From positions 70,614 through 116,183 of the forward strand of contig DTTI01000028.1 of the NCBI GenBank assembly GCA_012964825.1: 45,570 bases of DNA, given 5' to 3'. This document shows, piece by piece, positions 1 through 6,981 of this stretch. The notes below the pieces were generated by a model. The model ran no database searches. It saw only the letters and a program-made list of their open reading frames with translations, and was not told where the DNA came from. Source of the DNA: Candidatus Neomarinimicrobiota bacterium. Lineage in GTDB: Bacteria > Fidelibacterota > Marinisomatia > Marinisomatales > S15-B10. The translations under genes were made by a program, and so were the position numbers. Every line of letters begins with the position of its first letter. Position 1 is the first letter of the stretch.

Positions 1-1
1 A

Positions 2-670
2 CGGTGCGAAATAATTGCCACAGCCGCCATGTTTTATTTGTCAAATCTTGGGCCGGAAGAAGCGGTGCAACTTGCTGCGCTTTCCGCGGCCAAGGGTGCG
101 AGAAGAATAGGTGATGGTTTCCGGCGAGGTCAGTCTCTCATCTCGGATGCTGACAATAAAAGTGTTGGGAGAGCTTGGGCCGAGGCGGTGAATGTTCTTG
201 ATCATGCTGAAAGGATAGAGAAAGGTGTATTGCAATCCATTTTTACTTTTAACGATAATGAAATAGTAAAATCAATTGTTACAGGTCTGGAGGGAGGTCA
301 TACACAACAGGCGGAATCTTATAGAACAGTGCTGGCCGCTCTGGCACGAAAAAAAGGTGCGACCACTAAAACTCCTTCTGCAGTGATTACCAATATCGAC
401 AGCCAAGTTCCAGTTAGAACAACACGAGGACCTCTGGCGTTTGGCCTGCCGGGAAGTAAATTGCCTAAAGCTGAAGCTGCATGGTATTCCGGCAAAGATT
501 TCACACTCACTGGCGCGGAACGGTTTGAGCTGGTTAATTTTGTTGATGGAAAGATGACGGTAACGGAAATTCGTAACGCTTTAAGCGCTGAATTCCGTCC
601 TATCCGGCAACGGGAAGTGAAACGTTATCTTGAAGATTTGATAAAAGTAGGCGTGCTTAAATGGAAATAG
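2..670 (+). CDS. C-terminal part of a probable M28-type peptidase (5' end outside window)
   Basis: The frame is open to the left edge of the window, so the gene starts upstream; a Met at 29 is internal. The first visible residues (RCEIIATAAMFYLSN) resemble the last catalytic-domain helix of M28 metallopeptidases; compare the NAVIMASFVYHAAKL end of the M28 protein at 35905-37464. About 190 further residues follow. They include a Ser/Thr/Pro-containing linker and a final ~55-residue segment (LTGAERFELVNFVDGKMTV onward, ending GVLKWK) with the pattern of a small winged-helix domain, which some long M28-like aminopeptidases carry at this end. No metal ligand lies in the visible part, so the peptidase call rests on similarity of layout only. 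It converges with the hydrolase gene ending at 714. Confidence 0.5.
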   Translation, partial: RCEIIATAAMFYLSNLGPEEAVQLAALSAAKGARRIGDGFRRGQSLISDADNKSVGRAWAEAVNVLDHAERIEKGVLQSIFTFNDNEIVKSIVTGLEGGHTQQAESYRTVLAALARKKGATTKTPSAVITNIDSQVPVRTTRGPLAFGLPGSKLPKAEAAWYSGKDFTLTGAERFELVNFVDGKMTVTEIRNALSAEFRPIRQREVKRYLEDLIKVGVLKWK

Positions 671-700
671 GGCGGAAGACAGTTTTATTTGCCGGACAGA

Positions 701-725
701 GTGTTTGAGTTCACTACTCAAAAAC
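701..725. terminator. Hairpin between convergent genes
   Basis: GTGTTTGAG and CTCAAAAAC pair at 8 of 9 positions around a 7-nt loop, in the 43-bp gap between the stop at 670 and the opposing stop at 714. The right arm includes the last codons of the minus-strand gene. There is no T-run on either side, so it may only stabilise 3' ends. Confidence 0.3.
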
Positions 726-1595
726 ATCCAGGTCTTTTCCTGAAACCACGGCCCCGTTGTAGTTTTCCTGAATTTCTCTCAGTATTTCTTCTTCAGTAGC
801 GCCCCAGAAGATCTGGTGATAGAGCACCAGAAGCTTCGGTCTGGCCTGGGTGGCAATCTCAGCCAGCTCACTTGTGGATGTATGATAGCTGGAGTGATAT
901 GCCTTCCATTCTGGTGTCTTAAGCTGAAATTTCTCCAGTGAGTAAACTTCATGAAAAAGCATGTCGCACCCGTTGCACTGTTCAACAATGGATTCACTTG
1001 GAGCGGTATCGCCGGAAATGACGATTGTTTTGTCTTCGGTTTCGAACTTGTATCCGTACGCCTCTTCGATCTCCCCGTGATTTACTTTAAATGCTGTTAC
1101 TTTCAGATCATTATCGTCGAAAATCACACCGGGACGTATATCGGTGGCATTCACTTTGTAGCCGGTCGTATTTTGTGGTTGACGGCCGTTGATTCGGATG
1201 TCAATATCTTCCCGGTAAGCTCTGATAATGTTTCGTGCCATGGCCTTGATTCCCCGTGGACCATACACTGCCATGGGCTGGTCCCTGTCCAGAACCCAGG
1301 GAGTGAAGATGAGGTCAGCAAAACCGACGGTATGATCAGAATGAAGGTGGGTTACGAAAGCATGGGTGAGATTGGACATGGCCAGTTCCTCAACACCGTT
1401 ATTGAATGCCTCTGATGCTCTCCTGACAACACCTGGGCCAAAATCCACCAGGTAGGGTTTGCCGTTTGTGATAACGGCAATAGAGGCGCCCATCCTTTCC
1501 GGATTGGCGTTAGGGTTGCCGGTTCCAAGGAGAACAACCTTCGTCTGGGCCAGGGTGAGGGAGAGGAGAAAGTAAAGGAGGAGGCCGGCCCTCAC
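714..1595 (-). CDS. Secreted metallo-beta-lactamase-fold hydrolase (RNase Z/arylsulfatase-like)
   Basis: This 293-aa protein has a short signal peptide (about residues 1-16, ending SLTLA). The metallo-beta-lactamase ligand pattern is complete: HLHSDH at 83-88, His173 in VNHGE, Asp196 in ISGDT and His260 in LYHQ. The order matches the RNase Z/arylsulfatase branch, but the export signal argues against tRNA processing and for a periplasmic or secreted hydrolase; the substrate cannot be read from the sequence. The start is GTG at 1595, inside a GTGA overlap with the stop of the upstream propeller gene, so translation is probably coupled. It is the last gene of a three-gene minus-strand operon with a PAL-like protein and an M20 amidohydrolase. 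Confidence 0.85.
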   Translation of the reverse strand: MRAGLLLYFLLSLTLAQTKVVLLGTGNPNANPERMGASIAVITNGKPYLVDFGPGVVRRASEAFNNGVEELAMSNLTHAFVTHLHSDHTVGFADLIFTPWVLDRDQPMAVYGPRGIKAMARNIIRAYREDIDIRINGRQPQNTTGYKVNATDIRPGVIFDDNDLKVTAFKVNHGEIEEAYGYKFETEDKTIVISGDTAPSESIVEQCNGCDMLFHEVYSLEKFQLKTPEWKAYHSSYHTSTSELAEIATQARPKLLVLYHQIFWGATEEEILREIQENYNGAVVSGKDLDVFE

Positions 1596-2560
1596 TTCGC
1601 GAATTTCTGAATCCTCATACCAAAATGAACATCGCCCACGTAGACAGACCCTTTGGAATCAACACCAACATCGTGGGGCCAGTCCATCTGGCCGTCATAC
1701 TGGCCAAAGGAACCAAAGCTGCCCAGCACATTTCCTGACAGGTCCATTTTTACAATACGACTTCGCTGAACACCTGAAGGACTCGGGTCTCCACCATCCA
1801 CAACGTAAAGGACCCTGTCTTGACCAACTGCCATGCCCCACGGCCTACCGATTTCTGTGGACTGCCATGCATCAATAAAAGTACCATCAGATTTAAATAT
1901 CTGAAGCCGGCTATTGCTTCTGTCGGCCACGTAAATGCGGCCGTTGGCATCCATGGCTATACCATGAGGAAGATTGAACTGTCCGTTACCTTCACCACCA
2001 CTTCCCCATTCAAACTTGAATGTGCCATCCGGTGAGAAGACCGCTACGCGATTATTACCATAACCATCTGAAACATAAATGGTGCCATCAGGGGCAACAA
2101 CCATATCTGTCGGCTGGTTGAAATGCGTTTTATCCCAACCAGGTACACTTTTCTCACCAAGTGTCATAATAAGTTCACCGTCATGGCTGAACTTGTATAC
2201 TTGATGGTACTGCACATCTGTGACCCAGACATTATCTTTTGAATCAACGGTAAGTCCATGGGGCGTAAGGAAGGCATCTTTTCCCCAGGAATCCAAAAGG
2301 GCCCCACTGTTGTTGTCTAACATGAGGATGGTCGGTTCTTGGATGTTCTGGAACTCGCTATCACTTCCCAGATAGGCGGCATTCTTCCCTCGGTGAAATG
2401 CGAAAATGTGATCGTGCGAGTCAACTTCTACTCCCGAAACCTGCCCGAGAATAAAACCCTTCGGCAATTTCGGCCAATCGTGTACCACGCTATATCCAGT
2501 ACCTGCCTGCTCACATGAGATGAGTAGAATGAGGGAGAGGATTAGATTGATTCTTTTCAT
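1592..2560 (-). CDS. PAL-like NHL-propeller lipoprotein (peptidyl-alpha-hydroxyglycine amidating lyase family)
   Basis: The 322-aa product starts at Met 2560. That ATG forms an ATGA overlap with the upstream stop and is preceded by AGGAGG; an upstream Met at 2629 in frame lies inside the neighbour and is unlikely. It has a lipoprotein signal with lipobox LISC (Cys16). The rest is an NHL-type beta-propeller. Residues known to matter in animal PAL are recognisable: Arg57 in FHRG, His101 in TPHGLTVD followed by WVTD and HQV, Tyr167 in SDGYGNNR, His199 in LPHG and His296 in WPHD. Those three His bind zinc in the family. PAL splits peptidyl-alpha-hydroxyglycine into a peptide amide and glyoxylate. 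No partner monooxygenase (PHM) is in the window, so the natural substrate is open. Confidence 0.8.
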   Translation of the reverse strand: MKRINLILSLILLISCEQAGTGYSVVHDWPKLPKGFILGQVSGVEVDSHDHIFAFHRGKNAAYLGSDSEFQNIQEPTILMLDNNSGALLDSWGKDAFLTPHGLTVDSKDNVWVTDVQYHQVYKFSHDGELIMTLGEKSVPGWDKTHFNQPTDMVVAPDGTIYVSDGYGNNRVAVFSPDGTFKFEWGSGGEGNGQFNLPHGIAMDANGRIYVADRSNSRLQIFKSDGTFIDAWQSTEIGRPWGMAVGQDRVLYVVDGGDPSPSGVQRSRIVKMDLSGNVLGSFGSFGQYDGQMDWPHDVGVDSKGSVYVGDVHFGMRIQKFAK

Positions 2561-3852
2561 TTTAAACCTCCTGCTTTCATAAAATCGACAATTAATGTGG
2601 ACATTGCTTCCATACCGACCGAAATACATGAATCATCTGCTCTGAAAGTGGGTGTATGATGCCCGCCAGAAACGGTCCCCGGCTTCACCATACCAAGGCG
2701 GTAGTAGAAACCAGGTACAATATTAGAGAAAAACGAAAAATCCTCACCGCCCATAGTGGGAGGAATAGCCATGACATTTTCTTTACCTATGGCGCGTTCA
2801 AGACTCGGCACAACCTGAGTGGTCAGAGCGGGATTGTTGATGGTAGCTGGGGTTCCCCGGTTGTAATCCAGTTCATATGATCCTCCATAGGCCAGGGTTA
2901 TACCTTTGAGAATTTCACCCATCCTTCTTTCAACACTGTCCCTGGTCTCTTTGCTGTATGTTCGGACCGTTCCTTCCAAATGGACTTCAGCCGGGATGAT
3001 ATTAAAACGCTCTCCGCCACGGATAATACCAACGGTGATAACGCTGGGCTCCCGGGGATTCAGTGATCTGGAACGAATGGTCTGAAAAGCTGTTACAACC
3101 TCAGAGGCCATAACGATGGGATCGATAGATTCATCGGGATGGGCACCGTGGGCTTGCTTTCCTTTGACTATTGCAATGAAATGATCAACTGCGGCAAAAG
3201 ATGGTCCAGAAGTATACCCAATTTTTCCAACTTCCATACTGGCAAGAGAATGAAGGCCGAAAACTGCCACAGGCCGGGGATTTTCCAGGGCGTTTTCACG
3301 CACCATCAATTCAGCGCCACCCTCTTCACCCGGTGGGGGTCCTTCTTCGGCAGGCTGGAAAATGAATTTCACGGTTCCGGGGAGATCTTTTTTCATGGAT
3401 GCCAAGACAGATGCCACCCCAAGCTGTACAGAGGTGTGGATATCGTGTCCGCAAGCATGCATGACACCCACATCTTTACCGAGATAAGTTGCCCGTACGG
3501 TAGACTTGAACGGGAGATCGGTGTCCTCTGTAACTGGAAGAGCATCCATGTCAGCCCTTACGCCCACAACGGGACCCGGTTTGCCGCCCTTCAGAAGCCC
3601 GATAACACCTGTATGGGCCACACCAGTCGTTATTTCCATCCCTAGGCTCTTCAGATGATTGGCTATCATTTCGGCTGTCTTGAACTCTCTGTTACCCAGT
3701 TCAGGATTTTGATGTATCTGATGACGTAGTTCGACGATTTTTGGTGTATACTTCTTAACAGCTTTCTTTATGGCACGGTCGTTAGCGGTGGTTAAACCGG
3801 ACAAAAATACAACTATTGTGAACAAGCGAATAAACGAATTGTTTTTAATCAT
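2557..3852 (-). CDS. Secreted M20-family amidohydrolase (N-acyl amino acid / IAA-amino acid hydrolase type)
   Basis: This is a full-length 431-aa M20D-type protein with an N-terminal signal peptide (about residues 1-23). Metal and catalytic motifs are in order: GVRADMDALPV around 98-107, MHACGHD with Cys134 and His136, PAEEG with Glu169 and Glu170, GLHS with His201, and GGEDF near 368-372. Family members hydrolyse the amide bond of N-acyl amino acids, hippurate-like compounds or short peptides, usually in the cytoplasm; export here suggests periplasmic substrates. AGGAGA precedes the ATG. It leads an operon with the PAL-like lipoprotein (4-bp overlap) and the metallo-beta-lactamase-fold hydrolase. 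The 107-bp upstream gap holds an inverted repeat. Confidence 0.88.
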   Translation of the reverse strand: MIKNNSFIRLFTIVVFLSGLTTANDRAIKKAVKKYTPKIVELRHQIHQNPELGNREFKTAEMIANHLKSLGMEITTGVAHTGVIGLLKGGKPGPVVGVRADMDALPVTEDTDLPFKSTVRATYLGKDVGVMHACGHDIHTSVQLGVASVLASMKKDLPGTVKFIFQPAEEGPPPGEEGGAELMVRENALENPRPVAVFGLHSLASMEVGKIGYTSGPSFAAVDHFIAIVKGKQAHGAHPDESIDPIVMASEVVTAFQTIRSRSLNPREPSVITVGIIRGGERFNIIPAEVHLEGTVRTYSKETRDSVERRMGEILKGITLAYGGSYELDYNRGTPATINNPALTTQVVPSLERAIGKENVMAIPPTMGGEDFSFFSNIVPGFYYRLGMVKPGTVSGGHHTPTFRADDSCISVGMEAMSTLIVDFMKAGGLK

Positions 3853-3869
3853 TAACTATCTTCTCCTAT

Positions 3870-3964
3870 TATGACTTACAGTTTACAGTGATTTTTTATG
3901 GATGAACTATTCATAATGTTTATACATATTATGTGAACACTTTCATAATGGTTTGTAAGTCATA
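3870..3964. repeat. 11-bp perfect inverted repeat enclosing a palindromic spacer
   Basis: TATGACTTACA at 3870-3880 and its exact reverse complement at 3954-3964 bound a 95-bp AT-rich segment. Inside, CATAAT (3912-3917) and ATTATG (3928-3933) form a second dyad, and another CATAATG lies at 3944. The right arm contains the stop codon of the FadL-like gene (3960-3962); the left arm lies just before the Shine-Dalgarno of the M20 gene. It could be a small MITE-like insertion, an operator region or a 3'-end hairpin. No target-site duplication is evident. Confidence 0.5.
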
Positions 3965-5348
3965 TCCTGAATGTAGCATTGATAATTACAATTGTTCTAG
4001 TTAACTCTTCAAGCGTCCCTGAGGGTGTATAGCTATCGGAAGACTGTCTGTCCCACGATGAATTCAGAAAAGTGAAGTTAAGGATAAAGCGCTGTGTAGG
4101 TGAAATGGCAATTCCTCCCGTAAGGAAATTGCGATCCGGGTCTGGTAATGAAGATATTGGAGATGGATATATTGCATAACCGCCGCGAAAACTCACAGCC
4201 AATCCGCCAATTCGGAGAACATATTCTCCACCGAAATGCAATTCTACTGTTGGTTCATAATCAGATGATAAAATTCGATTTTCAGCGTCGAGATCTTGGT
4301 ATAAGTCTGAATCAGACGGAATTGTTTTGAGATCGAAACTTGTACTGGACCAGTCCCGAAAGCGGATCGACGAGCCGATTGTAAATGACTGATTTGATAA
4401 TGAGAGACCACCATCCAAGGTCATGGGTGTTTTGACTTTGTATTCCCAAAAGCCTGCCGTGGTGGTATCAGACTTTGTTCCGTCATCAAAGGTCAATACT
4501 TCCTTTATAAAGTGTTGTTCTGAGATCTCAAAAGTCGAAGGCAATGCAAGTGAAAGGCCGACCTTTAAACTGCGGGAGAGTGCCGTCAGAATGCCCCCTT
4601 TGATCTGTATTGCGGTCCCTTCCAATGAAAGCTCCTGAGTGACTTTATAGTGGTCAAAGTCAGCTGGGTAGGTTTGAAAGTTTTTTTCTGAATCCTCTTG
4701 TGTGAAAAGAAATCTGTATTCTTCCGTGGTGCCAAGAGATGATAAAGAGAGTCCGGCTGTGGTTCTTGGAGAGAGTGCCACACCCATTCCAAAAGAGATT
4801 TGATCAATACCTCCCACATTGCGTACCTCTTCTGAGCGAAGTGTGCTCGTACTGAATGGATAAACGATCTCCTGTTCGTTTTCAATAAATGTGAAACCCA
4901 GGCTGTTATCCACGTTGCTGAATCCTGAAAAATTAAGATAGTTATCATAACTGGCAATCCGGTTGATTCCAACCGCAATGACAAAACTCCCTCTCACAGT
5001 TGGCACTGCAGCCACCAGTCCCATGGCGCTGAGGAAGTTATTTTCATCTGTGGCGGAAGTCATTCGCCCCAAATAATTGACGTTATTGGACAGTATATTT
5101 CTGCCGCCTTCAGTGAAAACGCCACCGCCAGGTATGGATGCTAGGCCGGCAGGATTCCAGTAAATTGCGGAAAAATCGTTAGCCATAGCCGTATAGGCTC
5201 CGCCCATGGCCATGGCTCTGGCGCCAAATCCAGTTTCATTTTTGATTATTCGGATTGCATCAGCCGCAGTTTGGGATAAGACGGCAGATGGATAACTAAC
5301 AATAAATATGGCAGAAACAACCAGACAGAGTCGTGCCCAGTTGTACAT
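3960..5348 (-). CDS. OmpP1/FadL-family-like outer membrane beta-barrel protein
   Basis: A 462-aa protein with a signal peptide (cleavage near SAVLSQ, about residue 26). The mature N-terminus carries the FadL/PorV-like signature: GFGARAMAMGGAYTAMANDF, then AIYWNPAGLA (about 41-73). The rest is alternating beta-strand sequence ending in a strand (INATFRI). FadL-type barrels take up hydrophobic molecules across the outer membrane; PorV-like relatives act in type IX secretion, and the two are hard to separate by eye. It is the third gene of an envelope set: the Ser-rich lipoprotein lies 29 bp upstream, and a secreted repeat protein lies before that. No clear Shine-Dalgarno precedes the ATG, which suits translation from a shared transcript. 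Confidence 0.75.
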   Translation of the reverse strand: MYNWARLCLVVSAIFIVSYPSAVLSQTAADAIRIIKNETGFGARAMAMGGAYTAMANDFSAIYWNPAGLASIPGGGVFTEGGRNILSNNVNYLGRMTSATDENNFLSAMGLVAAVPTVRGSFVIAVGINRIASYDNYLNFSGFSNVDNSLGFTFIENEQEIVYPFSTSTLRSEEVRNVGGIDQISFGMGVALSPRTTAGLSLSSLGTTEEYRFLFTQEDSEKNFQTYPADFDHYKVTQELSLEGTAIQIKGGILTALSRSLKVGLSLALPSTFEISEQHFIKEVLTFDDGTKSDTTTAGFWEYKVKTPMTLDGGLSLSNQSFTIGSSIRFRDWSSTSFDLKTIPSDSDLYQDLDAENRILSSDYEPTVELHFGGEYVLRIGGLAVSFRGGYAIYPSPISSLPDPDRNFLTGGIAISPTQRFILNFTFLNSSWDRQSSDSYTPSGTLEELTRTIVIINATFRI

Positions 5349-5377
5349 AGACTTTATTCTGATAATGGCGAGGAAGA

Positions 5378-6076
5378 TTACCGCCGGCGTGTCACCCGGC
5401 CGCCGGAAGAAGAAGAACTTGAGCTTGTTCCAGATGAAGAGCTTGAAGAGCCGCTACTAAAAGATCTGCCGCCCGAAGAATTGGACCCGCCAGATCTGGA
5501 AGAAGACATAGTACCTCTGTAGGAAGGTCTGCTGTAATCGGTGTTTGACACATCCCACCACCTCTGGTAATTCATCCGTTGGGGAATAGGCGGTTCTTTT
5601 CTGATCGGTTTTGCAGTAACAGCTGCCAGAGGCGGCTCGCGTCTTATGATCAGATTGGACCGGCTTGATGATTCGTCTCCATGGCGATCCCAATTGCGAC
5701 GCACCTCAACATTGTTTTCACTTACAATAACAGGAGTTGTAAGCCCATAACCATATCCTGAATTGTAGTATGGGTGGTTGGTCATACCATAGTAGGAATT
5801 GTAAGGTGAATAAAGACTAAAAGGAGACCCATAATACCCATAATTTGACCAAAAAGTTGGATCGTAACCGTAATAGCGCCTTCCGTTATAAGTACTGCCC
5901 AGATAGGGTTCGAAATCGGAAGATCTTTCAATGGCTGAAAGACCGTACGGATCATTTTCGCCATACATGGACTGTTCCTCAGGTTCAGGCGTATGAAACA
6001 ATGCTAACTGTGTATAGCACGCCTGAGTTGAAAGGAGAAGAACTATAATGGGGCATAGTAAGAGTTTTTTAATCAT
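5378..6076 (-). CDS. Tyr-rich lipoprotein with a Ser/Gly tail
   Basis: I place the start at 6076 (MIKKLLL...), which gives a basic N-terminus and lipobox STQAC, 232 aa; an in-frame ATG at 6103 would add nine residues. The mature part is rich in Tyr, Asn, Pro and Gly (GYGYGL and YNSYYG types). From about residue 190 it becomes a low-complexity Ser/Gly tail ending VTRRR. It matches no family I know. The composition suggests an extended, surface-exposed or scaffold segment anchored in the outer membrane. It lies between a secreted repeat protein (34 bp upstream) and a FadL-like barrel (29 bp downstream), all on the minus strand. Confidence 0.65.
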   Translation of the reverse strand: MIKKLLLCPIIVLLLSTQACYTQLALFHTPEPEEQSMYGENDPYGLSAIERSSDFEPYLGSTYNGRRYYGYDPTFWSNYGYYGSPFSLYSPYNSYYGMTNHPYYNSGYGYGLTTPVIVSENNVEVRRNWDRHGDESSSRSNLIIRREPPLAAVTAKPIRKEPPIPQRMNYQRWWDVSNTDYSRPSYRGTMSSSRSGGSNSSGGRSFSSGSSSSSSGTSSSSSSSGGRVTRRR

Positions 6077-6110
6077 TCCGAATAAGTTTACTGACAGCAA
6101 CAAAGGGATG

Positions 6111-6890
6111 TCAAGGTTTTTCTTTAGAACCTTTGGTGAGACAGCCTTCCCCTACGTTCACTTCGCGAAAGGTAAAGTCTTCTCCTATTTCCACAAATCG
6201 TATCTTGAAATCTTCATTGATGTCGACAAAACTCCACCGCCCTGGGTTATTGGCCATTTCTTCTGAAACGAATTTTACCTGAAGATCTTCCCATTCGCCT
6301 GGATCAACCTTTCTCACTCTGTAGTCTTCCCCACCGATTACGATTTTAATTTTACCGTATACTTTGCAAATCTCTTTTTTAGGTAACTTACTCTTTTCCA
6401 GTGTGTAAGTCTCACCATTATCAGGTTTCAAAGATTTTATTAATTCGAAAGTTAGTGTTAACCCCCCTAGGTAATAAAAAAAGGATCTTTCTTTAGGCAA
6501 AGTGAAAGGTGCCTCGCCTTGGTCTGGCATTTCCCAAATCATGTTTCTTGCGTAATTCAGTGTGGCATAGGTGATCATCAACCCCATTAACCCGATAATT
6601 TGGTTTTGAAGTTGTGTTCTTTTTACGGCTCTCCTGAAGCAGTTACGATATTTTGCCTGATCCTGATAATCTGCGTAAGGGACAGATGCTGGTTGTGGTG
6701 CATATAAGTATGCTGCTGCAATGGCGCTGTAGGGAACCAGATAATTGCCTAGGAACCCGCCGGCCCACCACCCTGGACGCCATACAGCATCTCTTGCATC
6801 CTGTTGTGCTTGAACACAGGGGTCAACATTTTGGGAAGAAGATGGCGAGATAAAAAGAAGACATAGAAAAAATAGTATGCCGTTTCTCAC
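6111..6890 (-). CDS. Secreted or membrane protein of unknown function with C-terminal beta repeats
   Basis: 259 aa with a GTG start at 6890 and a signal peptide (MRNGILFFLCLLF..., cleavage near residue 19). Two hydrophobic segments follow, around residues 40-65 and 95-112. Between them lies a Cys/Arg/Lys-rich stretch (YRNCFRRAVKRTQ). From about residue 185 the sequence becomes tandem short beta units of 10-15 residues, each alternating hydrophobic and charged residues: YRVRKVD, LQVKFV, WSFVDI, FKIRFVEIG, FTFREVNVG. Similar short strand repeats occur in Bacteroidetes-type secreted proteins of unknown role. It is first in a three-gene set with the Tyr/Ser-rich lipoprotein and the FadL-like barrel. 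No Shine-Dalgarno is evident. Confidence 0.6.
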   Translation of the reverse strand: MRNGILFFLCLLFISPSSSQNVDPCVQAQQDARDAVWRPGWWAGGFLGNYLVPYSAIAAAYLYAPQPASVPYADYQDQAKYRNCFRRAVKRTQLQNQIIGLMGLMITYATLNYARNMIWEMPDQGEAPFTLPKERSFFYYLGGLTLTFELIKSLKPDNGETYTLEKSKLPKKEICKVYGKIKIVIGGEDYRVRKVDPGEWEDLQVKFVSEEMANNPGRWSFVDINEDFKIRFVEIGEDFTFREVNVGEGCLTKGSKEKP

Positions 6891-6981
6891 CGAGGCACTA
6901 ATCGCTGCTACTTAACTTTCAATTTAAACAGTGCCTGCTATAATAATCGTGACAGATATCACTGTTTTCAGTTCTATCCGA

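Noticed and set aside
951-1415. 154-codon plus-strand open frame opposite the metallo-hydrolase gene
   Set aside because: No family motif, antisense to a gene with full catalytic motifs; a codon-bias shadow.
3139-3645. 168-codon plus-strand open frame opposite the M20 gene
   Set aside because: Composition rich in Cys, His and Arg without a recognisable domain; shadow of a conserved gene.
5390-5470. Low-complexity tract as a DNA repeat
   Set aside because: It is explained by the Ser/Gly-rich tail of the lipoprotein in frame.
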